Assembly (NCBI RefSeq): GCF_008312935.1 | Contig: NZ_VSZO01000009.1 | Span: 1-64,000, forward strand | Reading direction: 5' to 3' | Source of the DNA: Roseiconus lacunae | GTDB lineage: Bacteria > Planctomycetota > Planctomycetia > Pirellulales > Pirellulaceae | DNA: 64,000 nucleotides | Part shown: piece after piece, positions 35,548 to 44,979 of the stretch | How the letters are laid out: each line of letters starts with the position of its first letter | Position numbering within the stretch: the first letter of the stretch is position 1 | The notes under the pieces: model-generated | The model's input: the letters and a program-made list of their open reading frames with translations, nothing else | Database searches by the model: none | Told to the model about the DNA's origin: nothing | Program-made: the position numbers and the translations under genes

Positions 35548-37026
35548 CTACGGTTTGTCCGCAGACGGTGCTTCGACGCGATAGTCTTGCTGAGCCGCAT
35601 TTCGACTCTGCTCGAAAATCATCATCTTACGCGATCGATTCCAGTTCGCGGGACTTTCGATAGTCTGTGACTGAGCTCGATTCAAATTAGCGTTGCGTTT
35701 AATTTCTTTGGCAAGCGGTTCGGCCAGTGAAGCTCCGTATTGATCATCGAGTTGTTCCAGTTCGGCACAATTCCTCAGCAACAATTCCTTGGCTTCTTCG
35801 ATTTTTCCTTGGTCACGCAACAATGTCGCACGGACGTTCGCGTCGTTTGCCAACTGAATCGCGCACTGTGCGAGCGTTTCGGTATCACGATACTTTTCGA
35901 CCATTTTGGCATCGCTGGAAAAGCGAACTTGAACGCTGCTGGACAATGAGTCCTTTGTTTCGCTCACCATATTTCGATAACTCACCTCAACGGTCGCCAA
36001 TGGCATTTCGCTACCATCTTTTCCGGTTGGTACTTCGACTTCGACGATGAAGTAACGTTGTTGACGGGCGTAAAGCTGGGTCAGTGGAATATAGATGTCC
36101 TGTCCGCTGATGTCAGCTTCATGATTCAAGACACGGATCGGGCGCACTCCTTCACCGATGGTCGTGTGGATTTCGAAATCACTGGCGACGACGCTTAGCA
36201 GGTCGTTAAATTCTTGCTGAAAGACAGCGACCAAATCATCTGCCTGCTCGACAAACATGTGGTTCCCACTCCCTGCCGAAGCCAAACGGCTCATCAGGTC
36301 TTCGTTGTACCCCAGCCCTAGGCCTAGCGTACTGACGCTGATCCCCTCTTTGACGAGCGACGTTCCTAGTCGCTCTAATTCGCGCGGACTTTTCGGACCG
36401 ACATTGGCTTTTCCGTCGCTTAATAAAATCACACGGTTGACGTAGTCTTCGTCCAGAAACTTTCGCACTTCGGCCGCCCCTTTGCTGACACCGGCGAAGA
36501 GAGCCGTGCTCCCTTGGGCGCGAATGGATTGGATTTTTTCGATGATCGCTTCGCGGTCGGACGCTTTGGTCGCCGGTACCAACACGGAAGCGGAATCGGC
36601 ATACAGGACGACCGACACAATATCATCATCACGAAGACGTTGGACGGCGGCGATCGCGGCACGACGTGCCTGCTCGATCTTAGCTCCGTTCATCGAGCCA
36701 CTTTGGTCGATGACGATGGCAGTATTCACCGACGGTCGCCGCTGCGACTTGGGAAGATCAAACCCTGTCAGTGATATCCGCAAGTGATTGATTTGGTTCT
36801 TTTTCCCTGAAAGCATCGTCGGGTTCGCGACACCAACATCGAGTTGCACTTGCGACGAGGTCTCCCCGGAACCCGCATTGACGGTATGGACAGGAAACAC
36901 CGCGGTCGCCGCAAACACTCCGACCAGAAGCACTATCGCAAGCGAAACGAAACCCGGCACAAACTTTGTCCAAGAGACTGCATGCCTCGAGGGCGCAGCA
37001 CCGGTTGACTGAAACAGGGCACCCAT
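35548..37026 (-). CDS. Exported von Willebrand factor A domain protein, operon with a two-component system
   Basis: A 492-residue protein with an N-terminal signal anchor (FVSLAIVLLVGVFAATAVF, about 26-44) and a vWA domain at about 100-275. The adhesion site DQSGS is complete (Asp107, Ser109, Ser111), followed by GSTALFAGVSKGAAEVR with the expected Thr and VILLSDGKANVGPKSP with the Asp. The C-terminal part has a beta-rich region and a helical end. It precedes the kinase gene by 33 bases. Because it is extracytoplasmic and cotranscribed, it may present or bind the ligand sensed by the kinase (inference). Confidence 0.87.
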   Translation of the reverse strand: MGALFQSTGAAPSRHAVSWTKFVPGFVSLAIVLLVGVFAATAVFPVHTVNAGSGETSSQVQLDVGVANPTMLSGKKNQINHLRISLTGFDLPKSQRRPSVNTAIVIDQSGSMNGAKIEQARRAAIAAVQRLRDDDIVSVVLYADSASVLVPATKASDREAIIEKIQSIRAQGSTALFAGVSKGAAEVRKFLDEDYVNRVILLSDGKANVGPKSPRELERLGTSLVKEGISVSTLGLGLGYNEDLMSRLASAGSGNHMFVEQADDLVAVFQQEFNDLLSVVASDFEIHTTIGEGVRPIRVLNHEADISGQDIYIPLTQLYARQQRYFIVEVEVPTGKDGSEMPLATVEVSYRNMVSETKDSLSSSVQVRFSSDAKMVEKYRDTETLAQCAIQLANDANVRATLLRDQGKIEEAKELLLRNCAELEQLDDQYGASLAEPLAKEIKRNANLNRAQSQTIESPANWNRSRKMMIFEQSRNAAQQDYRVEAPSADKP

Positions 37027-37131
37027 TGTTCAACTCCATCGATTGGCCGATTACTGGACCGCGGATCAATCGTCACCAACACTGGTCACCCGCCGCAGCC
37101 GAGGAATGGAAGTCACTCCTCATTCCAATAA

Positions 37132-37155
37132 ACCATGAGATGCCTTTTTCATGGT
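37132..37155. promoter_or_regulatory. Stem-loop between the Hsp70 and vWA genes
   Basis: ACCATGA (37132-37138) pairs with TCATGGT (37149-37155) around a 10-base loop. A second possible stem, GGAATG with CATTCC, lies just before it (37103-37126). Both are in the 196 bases upstream of the vWA/kinase/regulator operon and downstream of the Hsp70-like gene. Role unproven. Confidence 0.3.
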
Positions 37156-37222
37156 CGGAATCGCTTCAAAACAATGTAAAAGAATTGTCAGGGCAAAATT
37201 CACTCGGGTTTCTGATCAGGAT

Positions 37223-39514
37223 CTAGCGTTTTTTGCGACCGAAGAACCCAGACTTCTTCGGTTTATCCGCAGGTACTGAAGCTTTTTCGTCTTTGTTGGT
37301 GACGATCAACGGGACATCCAGTTTCGATGACGTTTCCTTTTCATCGCCGGCAGAAAGTGCGGCCAACATGGCCAAGTCATTCGCATCAGCTTTCGTCGAA
37401 GGTGTTTCGGTCCCCACATCGATCTGAGGCTTTTCGCGAACCACCTGAACTTTGCTCGATTCGTTTTCGACCCGCAGTTGTAAATCCGCGGCCCCGACTT
37501 TCGCCGCGTTCTCATCTGCAGGCAAGCCGGTGTCAATTTTTAGATCGCTCGCTCGATGAGTCTTTCGTGTGGCGACGATCGGTTCCATCTCCACAGAAGC
37601 AGCGGTCGCAGTTCGATCAGTACCGCTCGGTTGACTTGACTGATCCTCCAACCCCGCATTCTCTGTCGCAGCTTTCGCTTCCGACTTCATCAATGCTGCC
37701 GGGGCGAGCAAACTGTCAGGAATCGACGGTGTCGAATGCGCCGTCGATCGATCAGGGGTAAGTTCCTGCAGTTCAGAAAAGTCAGGAAAGCTATCTCCCG
37801 AATCACTCATCTCGCCCGATGAATCAGCGGCCTGTTCGGAAGCTTCCCCCGTCGCCGGCTCTGCCCAAGACTCTGTCGTTTGTCGTTGTTCGGCCTTTGT
37901 CGACTCGGTCGACTCGGTATCTTGGCCAGATGGGACGTCGATGGCATCGAGTCTTTCTCCGAGAGCGGCCAACATCGCATCACTCACCCCTTCGTGCAAA
38001 CGTTCAGACCAAAACGCCATTTGATCATCCGTCAATCCGGCGGCGCGGTCGAGCGTCATTGTGATCTTGCGATCTATCTCAGGAAGTGATGCCTGGACGG
38101 TCAATCGCCCGTCACGAGCGTAATCAAAGCGAACATCTACGTTCGTTCCCTTGGGTGTTCCACGTGGCAGATCGTCGACGACACAGCGCCCGATTCGAGT
38201 GGCGTTGGTACCGCGATCATCGCCGCCTTCGACGATTTCGATTTTGACGTTTGCTTGGTTATCCGAATGAGTTCGAAAGCGGACCATTTTCCGTGCCGGC
38301 AGATGGCTGTTCCGTGGAATCATGATCTTTCGACGAGGCTGACCGGTTTTCGGATCGACCGCTAAGATTCCCAGGTCATGCGAGTTGACGTTGCTAACTG
38401 AAATACCACTCTGGTCGTCTGTTCCCGCCATCAGCATGCCGGCATAGAGTGCGGCGCCATGACAAACCGCTTCATCCGGTGAAAGCGATCGATCGAGTTC
38501 CATCCCACTCAGGCGTTCGAGTTCGCGGCGGATCATTGGCATGCGAGTCGACCCACCGACGAGGATCAACCGCGTCAGATCCGGCCATGCGACACCGGCA
38601 TCATCGAGCACCAACTGGACCGTCATCAACGTTCGCTCCACCAAGTCATCACATCGTTGGGAAAACTCTTCTTGTGATAACTCCGTCCGCAAACGCTTTC
38701 CGTCGTGGGCAAACGCAACGGTGACAGACTCGCGTTGTGTCAACGCATGTTTCGTTTGGTTGGCTTTCCGCAGCAACTCTTGCTCGGCCTGCGGATCTTC
38801 CCTCGGGTCGACACCATGTTCCTTCAGAAACGCCTCGGCAATAAAATCGACCACGCGTTTGTCCCAATCGATACCGCCCAAATAGACATCACCGGCGGTC
38901 GCGATTGTATTGAAGTTACCGTTTTCGATCTTCATCACTGTCACGTCGAAGGTTCCACCACCGAGGTCATAGACCAAGACGGTTTCGGGATTTCGACTGG
39001 CACCGTCAGGCGACAAGAATCCTTGCTGCACGCCATAAGTGATCGCCGCCGCGGTGGGTTCGTTGATGATGTCCAGGACATCCAGGCCGGCCAATCGACC
39101 GGCATCCTGAGTCGCCTTCCGACACGGCTCGTTAAAGAATGCGGGGACGGTGATCACCGCTTTTTCGATCTCGCCAAGCTTTAGTTCAGCGTCGGCTTTT
39201 AATTTCCGCAGGATCAACGCCTCGATGACTTCGGCGGGCAGATGCTTTCCACGAATTTGTTTTTCGTACGAAGCTTCCCCGACATCACGCTTCGCATACA
39301 ACGCCAAGCGATCCGGTTCCAAAAGTCCAGCTTCGACCGCTTCGATTCCCACGATCGGTCGATTGTGATCGAAGAACACCGCGCTCGGCGTTGTCAGGTC
39401 TCCTTCTGAATTGCGGATCGTTTCCGGCTTTCCGGAAGCATCGAGAAACGCAACTGCTGAGAACGTGGTGCCAAGGTCAATCCCCACGGCGGGCTGGCGA
39501 GATGAATCAGACAT
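37223..39514 (-). CDS. Hsp70 (DnaK-like) chaperone with a disordered C-terminal tail
   Basis: A 763-residue Hsp70. The ATPase domain (about 1-385) has GIDLGTTFSAVAFLD, KAVITVPAFF, INEPTAAAITYGV, DLGGGTFDVTVMK and LILVGGSTRMPMIRREL. The beta-sandwich substrate domain follows (about 390-505; NSHLPARKMVRFRTHSDNQ, VDVRFDYARDGRLTVQA). After about residue 530 the normal alpha-helical lid is replaced by some 230 residues rich in Ser, Thr, Glu, Asp, Pro and Ala, ending in the basic FFGRKKR. This differs from canonical DnaK, so it is probably a specialised paralogue. It is a lone gene, with no dnaJ or grpE nearby. Confidence 0.9.
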   Translation of the reverse strand: MSDSSRQPAVGIDLGTTFSAVAFLDASGKPETIRNSEGDLTTPSAVFFDHNRPIVGIEAVEAGLLEPDRLALYAKRDVGEASYEKQIRGKHLPAEVIEALILRKLKADAELKLGEIEKAVITVPAFFNEPCRKATQDAGRLAGLDVLDIINEPTAAAITYGVQQGFLSPDGASRNPETVLVYDLGGGTFDVTVMKIENGNFNTIATAGDVYLGGIDWDKRVVDFIAEAFLKEHGVDPREDPQAEQELLRKANQTKHALTQRESVTVAFAHDGKRLRTELSQEEFSQRCDDLVERTLMTVQLVLDDAGVAWPDLTRLILVGGSTRMPMIRRELERLSGMELDRSLSPDEAVCHGAALYAGMLMAGTDDQSGISVSNVNSHDLGILAVDPKTGQPRRKIMIPRNSHLPARKMVRFRTHSDNQANVKIEIVEGGDDRGTNATRIGRCVVDDLPRGTPKGTNVDVRFDYARDGRLTVQASLPEIDRKITMTLDRAAGLTDDQMAFWSERLHEGVSDAMLAALGERLDAIDVPSGQDTESTESTKAEQRQTTESWAEPATGEASEQAADSSGEMSDSGDSFPDFSELQELTPDRSTAHSTPSIPDSLLAPAALMKSEAKAATENAGLEDQSSQPSGTDRTATAASVEMEPIVATRKTHRASDLKIDTGLPADENAAKVGAADLQLRVENESSKVQVVREKPQIDVGTETPSTKADANDLAMLAALSAGDEKETSSKLDVPLIVTNKDEKASVPADKPKKSGFFGRKKR

Positions 39515-39803
39515 CGAAGAAAAGTCTTGGGCGAGATTATTGGGAGAAGACGTAGTCCTAGTTTACCTCTTGGGACCGTTTTTAAACGTCGATTGCCCCC
39601 GCTTTGTACCCATCGGACACGCGTATGATGGGGTTCTTCTGGTTCGATCGACCATCGTAAACACAGGCATCCTGACGCATCGGTTACACTGGTCGTTACC
39701 CATTTGTGCCTCAGGTTCAATGCGTTGGTCAGTCAGAATCAAACCTTCCGAAGGGCTGACCACAAGCCAAAGGTTTCGCATCCGACTCCACCCTTGCGGC
39801 GAC

Positions 39804-40298
39804 ATGCAGTACCCCACGCTTCCCGATTACGGGTGTTTCCTACGTTGGCCTGAGAACGGGCAAGCGTTCATTCATCCCGATGATGTCGCTGTGGCAACGA
39901 AGGTCATCCCCAGCCCACGTGTCCTTAAGCGGACTAATTTTGACGGTACGTACTATCACTTTCAGTACGGTAACTTGCACTTTCGTCTTCGTCCGGCGAT
40001 GTGGCTGAAGCTCCCCGCTGCTGAGATAGAGATTGGCGACCAAGTCGAAACAGTCGGCATGGGATTCGATCGCGAACACTTCGTAGCGACCGTGTGGGGG
40101 ATGTACTACGTGGCCCGGAAAGGCTGTATCCTCTATCGTTTGAAACGCGCCGATCGCGTGATTCCGAAGCTTTTCGCAAGCGAACACCTGCGATTGATCA
40201 CCGATAAAAACACCGTTCGACCGGGGAACACCAAATACCGTTCGCCGACCTGGAGCGGCGACGGCGAAACCGTGTCCGACCTATCGTTCGAGGAGTAA
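39804..40298 (+). CDS. Conserved planctomycete-type protein of unknown function
   Basis: A 164-residue soluble protein without signal peptide or membrane segment. Noticeable parts are [48 protein letters not shown] and [20 protein letters not shown], a beta-rich aromatic pattern. I recall related sequences only from planctomycetes and know no function. The ATG at 39804 ([10 protein letters not shown]) is preferred; the frame stays open well upstream (to 39411, inside the Hsp70 gene) but that part looks non-coding. It runs into two sugar isomerase genes on the same strand, the next starting eight bases after its stop. The preceding 289 bases (39515-39803) hold no other clear gene. Confidence 0.75.
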   Translation: MQYPTLPDYGCFLRWPENGQAFIHPDDVAVATKVIPSPRVLKRTNFDGTYYHFQYGNLHFRLRPAMWLKLPAAEIEIGDQVETVGMGFDREHFVATVWGMYYVARKGCILYRLKRADRVIPKLFASEHLRLITDKNTVRPGNTKYRSPTWSGDGETVSDLSFEE

Positions 40299-40306
40299 CC
40301 GTAGAG

Positions 40307-41221
40307 ATGCAACTTGGATTTGTGACCGCCATCGTGCCAGACGCGAGCTTGGAAGACGCGTTCTCGATCGCCGGCGAAATCGGTTACGACTGCATGGAAG
40401 TGATGTGCTGGCCGCCGGGAAAAGCCGAACGTCGGTACGCCGGGATCACCCACATCGATGTCCTCGCACTCGACAACGCAGAAATCGATCGTTTGCAGAA
40501 ACTGCAGTCCGACACAGGCGTCACGATCAGTGCCTTGGGCTATTACCCGAATGTCCTCTCCCCCGACGAGGCCGAAGCCGATCAAGGCTGCCAGCACATT
40601 AAAGCGGTGATCAAAGCGACCGCGCGATTGGGGCTCGCGACGATGAACACGTTCGTCGGCCGCGACTGGACCAAAAGCGTTGACGACAACTGGCCTCGAT
40701 TCTTAGAAACCTGGAAACCGATCATTGACGTCGCCGAAGAGCACGGTGTTCGTGTCGGCATCGAAAACTGCCCGATGTTTTTCACCGCCGATGAATGGCC
40801 GGGGGGAAAGAATCTGGCAATCTCGCCAGACATTTGGCGACGCATGTTTGACGATATCCCCAGCGATTGCTTTGGACTGAATTTCGATCCCTCGCATTTG
40901 GTGCTTCAGCAGATGGACTACGTCAAACCCTTGGCCGATTTTGCGGACAAGCTGTTTCATGTTCACGCCAAAGATTTACGAATCGATCGCTTGCGTCTTA
41001 ACGAAGTCGGCGTCTTTGCGAATCCGAATCGCTGGCACTCACCGAAACTGCCCGGGTTAGGCGATATCGACTGGGGACGGTTCTTTGGCGCATTGGTCGA
41101 CACGGAATACGACGGCCCGGTGTGTGTCGAAGTCGAAGACCGCGCTTACGAAGGCTCCCACGCTGACTGCCTCCGTGCCCTTCGACAAAGCCATAATTTC
41201 CTCCGTTCGTTTGTGGTGTGA
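40307..41221 (+). CDS. Sugar phosphate isomerase/epimerase (TIM barrel)
   Basis: A 304-residue cytoplasmic protein of the xylose-isomerase-like TIM barrel superfamily. Metal-ligand strands are visible: GIENCPMF (Glu), [16 protein letters not shown] (Asp, His), [16 protein letters not shown] (His) and [14 protein letters not shown] (Glu). No signal peptide is present, unlike the paralogue at 31953-32888. It follows the unknown protein gene by eight bases and precedes another isomerase gene by 77 bases, suggesting a small sugar or polyol pathway. Confidence 0.88.
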   Translation: MQLGFVTAIVPDASLEDAFSIAGEIGYDCMEVMCWPPGKAERRYAGITHIDVLALDNAEIDRLQKLQSDTGVTISALGYYPNVLSPDEAEADQGCQHIKAVIKATARLGLATMNTFVGRDWTKSVDDNWPRFLETWKPIIDVAEEHGVRVGIENCPMFFTADEWPGGKNLAISPDIWRRMFDDIPSDCFGLNFDPSHLVLQQMDYVKPLADFADKLFHVHAKDLRIDRLRLNEVGVFANPNRWHSPKLPGLGDIDWGRFFGALVDTEYDGPVCVEVEDRAYEGSHADCLRALRQSHNFLRSFVV

Positions 41222-41298
41222 TTGATCAATCACCTTACGATCGATCATGATTGACAGAGAACTCGAATCCACACGTTTGTTTTTACAGGACCTTTGAA

Positions 41299-42144
41299 AT
41301 GGATGATTGGGCGATTGGCGTTTTTGCTTCCGTCGACGCCGGCCTCGGAGTTAAGTGGGATGTAATCTCTGAACTCGGGTTGCCGACGATTCAATTGCAC
41401 GCCCCACACCAAGGCCAACGGAGTGCCGCCGATGCCGAAAAGCTAAAGCAACAACTCGACCAAATGGGAGTCCAATGCACCGCGGTGTTTGGAGGATTCG
41501 AGGGCGAAAGTTATGCCGATATTCCGACCGTCGTGCAAACGATCGGACTCGTTCCGCAGGCCTCACGCGAATCTCGCTTTCGCGAAATGTGCGAAATCTC
41601 CGATTTTTCCAAAGCACTTGGCTGCGATACGATCGCGCTTCACCTGGGATTCATCCCCGAAGATTCATCCGATCCACAGTACGATGCCGTCGTCGCGATC
41701 ACCGCGAAGCTTTGTGATTACTGCAACGAAAACGGTCAATTTCTGCACCTCGAAACCGGACAGGAAACGGCCGAAGGTTTGATCGAATTCATCGCCGCGG
41801 TCGGCTGCTCGAATTTGAAAATCAATTTCGACCCCGCCAATATGATCCTCTACGGGACCGGCGAACCGATCGAAGCATTGCGACTGCTCGCACCCCATGT
41901 GCGCAGCGTTCACTGCAAGGACGGAACATGGAGCGACCAGCCGGGCAAGACTTGGGGATGTGAAGTTCCGCTCGGCCAAGGCGACGTCAATATCGAAGCG
42001 TACCTGAAAACTCTTCACGAAATCGGCTACAGCGGGCCGCTCACCATCGAACGTGAAATCCCCGAAGATCCCGAACGCCAAAAAGCCGAGATCGGCGGCG
42101 CGATCGAATTGCTCTCCCGGTTGCGCAGCGAAATACTAGGCTAG
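41299..42144 (+). CDS. Sugar phosphate isomerase/epimerase (TIM barrel), second copy
   Basis: A 281-residue TIM-barrel protein of the same superfamily as its upstream neighbour but only distantly similar. Ligand strands include FLHLETGQETAEG (Glu), LKINFDPANMILYG (Asp), VRSVHCKDGTW (His, Asp) and GPLTIEREIPEDPE (Glu). The ATG at 41299 (MDDWAIGVFAS) starts just before the first beta strand; the upstream in-frame start at 41251 adds 16 unsupported residues. It is cytoplasmic and the last gene of the cluster, followed by a repeat element. Confidence 0.88.
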   Translation: MDDWAIGVFASVDAGLGVKWDVISELGLPTIQLHAPHQGQRSAADAEKLKQQLDQMGVQCTAVFGGFEGESYADIPTVVQTIGLVPQASRESRFREMCEISDFSKALGCDTIALHLGFIPEDSSDPQYDAVVAITAKLCDYCNENGQFLHLETGQETAEGLIEFIAAVGCSNLKINFDPANMILYGTGEPIEALRLLAPHVRSVHCKDGTWSDQPGKTWGCEVPLGQGDVNIEAYLKTLHEIGYSGPLTIEREIPEDPERQKAEIGGAIELLSRLRSEILG

Positions 42145-42190
42145 CTTCCCTGCTGGCTCAGCGGTCTGTTGACTTGAATGAGCAAGTATT

Positions 42191-42336
42191 CGCAACAACC
42201 ATGGCGAACGCCATTCGGATGATGGCTAGATCAGCCGCCGAGCGTTAGCTCGCGGTTACGTGTCTCGTTCGCGTTCGCTTCCAGTCGCATCAGCAAACAC
42301 TCGCAACAACCATGGCGAACGCCAATCGGCTGATTG
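42191..42336 (-). repeat. Dispersed hairpin repeat, A-B-A unit
   Basis: Two A modules (minus strand reads GCCGAATGGCGTTCGCCATGG and relatives) begin at 42192 and 42303 in plus coordinates, a period of 111 bases, with one B module (minus strand CCGCGAGCTAACGCTCGGCGG) between them. The loop of the A hairpin here is GTTC instead of GTTA while the stem is kept. It lies between the stops of the isomerase gene and coaD. Confidence 0.7.
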
Positions 42337-42360
42337 TTCATGTTGATTACTGACAAAACC

Positions 42361-42873
42361 CTACCGGGCCTCCGCTCGCATGCGTTCCCGGAGCGGACGT
42401 ATGATTGCTCGCGGTACAAATTTCGCGAGCATCTCGTCGTCTTCGCTTACCCCAGCGATCTGTTTTAACAACGAGCTACTGACGTGCGCGAAACGTTCAT
42501 CAGCCATCAAAAATACCGTCTCGATTTCACTATCGAGTTGCCGGTTTGCCATCATCATCGTGAACTCCCCGGCGATGTCGGTCAAAGGCCGAATGCCACG
42601 AACCATCACCCGCGATTGCTGCGAACGAACAAAGTCGACCGCTAATCCGTCAAAAAATTTGACCTGAATGTTGGGCAAGTCTTTGGTCACCGTTTCAATC
42701 AGGTCACGGCGTTGGTCTGGCGTAAAAAGTGAACGCTTTTCCGCATTGATCCCGATCCCAATGATCAGCGTTTCAAACAGACGGCTCGCTCGGTCAATGA
42801 TGTGCAAGTGCCCGAGCGTGATCGGATCAAACGAACCGGTGTAGACGGCGACTTTAGGACCAGGAGCAGACAT
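42361..42873 (-). CDS. coaD: Pantetheine-phosphate adenylyltransferase
   Basis: A 170-residue nucleotidyltransferase that adenylylates 4'-phosphopantetheine to dephospho-CoA in coenzyme A synthesis. The T/HxGH nucleotidyl motif is present: VYTGSFDPITLGHLHII (Gly-His at 21-22). RGIRPLTDIAGEFTMMMAN and the ISSTxxR-equivalent HVSSSLLKQIA also match CoaD. The length is typical (about 160). The nearest gene is the aminotransferase 269 bases upstream on the same strand. Confidence 0.96.
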   Translation of the reverse strand: MSAPGPKVAVYTGSFDPITLGHLHIIDRASRLFETLIIGIGINAEKRSLFTPDQRRDLIETVTKDLPNIQVKFFDGLAVDFVRSQQSRVMVRGIRPLTDIAGEFTMMMANRQLDSEIETVFLMADERFAHVSSSLLKQIAGVSEDDEMLAKFVPRAIIRPLRERMRAEAR

Positions 42874-43142
42874 TGGGTTTCCAAGAAAAGTAGAGCGTCA
42901 CGCGAGCGGGTATGCACCAGAATAACGCATCTGTGCCAGATTGAATGGGGGGCAATGCACCGGGACTGGCCAACCACAACATGAGGCACCCCACGAGGAT
43001 TGCCAGTGGATAGTCTGAAATCAATATCCGATGAATAGCGTCTAGCGAAAGCCGCGATCATTGCGAATGGAATTAAGACGCGTAACCGTAAACGAGAACT
43101 CCGCGACCGATCCGGTCTCAGAAACTTACTTTCGATGGAACC

Positions 43143-44324
43143 CTATCTGCAAACGCCCTCAATCAACCGTTCTAGATCTTCGCCGTCGTTGTAAGCATGG
43201 ACACTCACGCGGACGCCTCCGTCACGACAACTCACGACACAACCGACATCTAGCAGGCGTCGTCGGACCGTCGCGGGATCTTGTCCGGGAACTTCAAAGG
43301 TCACGATCCCAGAGCGATGCCGTTTCTCCGGCGCTTGTCGCGTTTGGATCCCATTGGCGTTCAGCTGATCTCCCAAGATCGATGTAAGTTCGACAACACG
43401 CGTACCAATTGAGTCGGATCCGTGATGACTACGGATCGTCGAGAACAAATTCAAACTCGCAGCCAGCGCGGCGGCGCCTACCATATTGGCCGATCCCGGC
43501 TCAAATCGCTCGGCGGTGTTTTTTAGTGTGAGCGCCGGATTAGCATAGTTGAACGCGTTTTGAACGCTGTTCCAGCCCACATTGCCACATCGCAAGCGTT
43601 CCAAATGCCGGCGACGAATCATCGCAATCCCCATCCCTTCCGGTCCCAACATCCACTTGTGCCCGTCGGCAGCCAAAAAGTCGATGTCGATCTGGCTTAA
43701 ATCAAGATCGAACACCCCCAATCCTTGGATCGCGTCGAGGTAAACGAGAATTCCTCTTCGGTGCGCCCGCTCGACCAGGTCTTCGATCTCAACGCGATAC
43801 CCACTCGAATAGCCAACCCAGGAGAGCGCAATCATTTTGGTGCTTTCATCGGCCGCTTCCAGAAGATCGTCCACCACCACGGCCTGTTCTCGGCGCGGGA
43901 CCTTTCGGATCTCGACGCCCCGCGCCACCTGATTTTCCCATGGGAATAGATTGCTGGGAAATTCACCTTCGGGTACCACTACGCTGTCGCCGGGTTGCCA
44001 AGGGAAACCTTCGGCGACCAAGTTGATCCCGGTCGAGGTGTTGGGGATCAAACAGATTTCGTCGCGACTGGTCCCCAATAACTCTGCCGCCACACGCCGA
44101 AGTTCATCAAGTCGACCGGCCCATGTGGGCCACATGGTGTCTCCCTGTTTTTCGGCTTCATCGGCATAACGTCGGATCGCATGGGCGGCCGGCGCCGACA
44201 ACGGCCCCACGGCTGCATGGTCCAGATACGCCCACTTTTCACTGACCGGCATTTGCCGCCGCCACCAACCCCAAGGATCTTCTTCGACGGTTGGTTGCGA
44301 GGATGTAGTCACGGAAGACGCCAC
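43143..44324 (-). CDS. Class V aminotransferase (cysteine desulfurase-like fold)
   Basis: A 393-residue PLP enzyme of the aminotransferase V family. The start has AYLDHAAVGPLSAPA, PLP phosphate contacts LIPNTSTGINLVAEGF, YLDAIQGLGVFDLDLS (Asp that pairs with the pyridine nitrogen) and the Schiff-base Lys223 in AADGHKWMLGPEGMGI. There is no cysteine loop characteristic of NifS/IscS, so kynureninase-, selenocysteine lyase- or isopenicillin epimerase-like activities are as likely. It is monocistronic as far as can be seen. Confidence 0.87.
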   Translation of the reverse strand: MASSVTTSSQPTVEEDPWGWWRRQMPVSEKWAYLDHAAVGPLSAPAAHAIRRYADEAEKQGDTMWPTWAGRLDELRRVAAELLGTSRDEICLIPNTSTGINLVAEGFPWQPGDSVVVPEGEFPSNLFPWENQVARGVEIRKVPRREQAVVVDDLLEAADESTKMIALSWVGYSSGYRVEIEDLVERAHRRGILVYLDAIQGLGVFDLDLSQIDIDFLAADGHKWMLGPEGMGIAMIRRRHLERLRCGNVGWNSVQNAFNYANPALTLKNTAERFEPGSANMVGAAALAASLNLFSTIRSHHGSDSIGTRVVELTSILGDQLNANGIQTRQAPEKRHRSGIVTFEVPGQDPATVRRRLLDVGCVVSCRDGGVRVSVHAYNDGEDLERLIEGVCR

Positions 44325-44521
44325 GTGAGTGCCCTTTCAATCGGTATTTGCAGAAAAATTGTTGTCGTCCCCGCCGGATGTCCAAATCGGTAAACTAGCG
44401 ATTTAGCGTAGGCTTGGGAAAATAGCGGTCAGGTAACTATACTGCTGACCTTCCATGGCCGCGATTGGACGATTAACTTGGTTCCGCTTCCAGATTTTCA
44501 ACTACTTCTGAGGTTTGATTG

Positions 44522-44725
44522 ATGCCCAAGGCCCTATGTCTCTTCAGCCTTGTTGCGTCGATCTTGGTGGTCTGCCTGTTCCTGGTGGATTCGGTCGCCA
44601 TTATCGCCGGTGTCGAAGCTCTCCAGATTTTGGGCGGTGCAAGCCTGATGATGGACCTGACGTTCGCCATTCTAGGCGGAGTGCTGATTTATCTCAGTTG
44701 GTCGACCTACCGCGAACAGCGATAG
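44522..44725 (+). CDS. Small two-helix membrane protein
   Basis: A 67-residue protein made of two hydrophobic helices (LCLFSLVASILVVCLFLVDSV and a second around LTFAILGGVLIYLSW) with a short hydrophilic tail STYREQR. ATG at 44522 is preceded by TGAGG nine bases upstream. I recognise no family. It is on its own, upstream of the permease gene by 254 bases. Confidence 0.7.
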   Translation: MPKALCLFSLVASILVVCLFLVDSVAIIAGVEALQILGGASLMMDLTFAILGGVLIYLSWSTYREQR

Positions 44726-44979
44726 ACCGGCACAAGTTCGACAAACTTCTCAGTCAGCACTGACCGCCGTCAAGCCCATTGGCGACAGTCAGACGCAATG
44801 CTGCGCGAGTCCCGGTGGGCGTTCTTGCTTATTCGCCAGGCTAGCGAGCTTGCTGGCGATCGATCTCACAGGTTTTCGCCCGCGGTTGATTGCGGATCGC
44901 TCTTGCGATGGGACCGTCCGGCTGGGATGCTTCGCCGGTTTGACGCTGCCAATGTTCCGCCAAACGCGTTTGCTCGACC

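Noticed and set aside
37103-37155. A rho-independent terminator after the Hsp70-like gene
   Set aside because: Stem-loops are present but lack a clear T-run on the relevant strand, so they were listed only as a possible regulatory structure.
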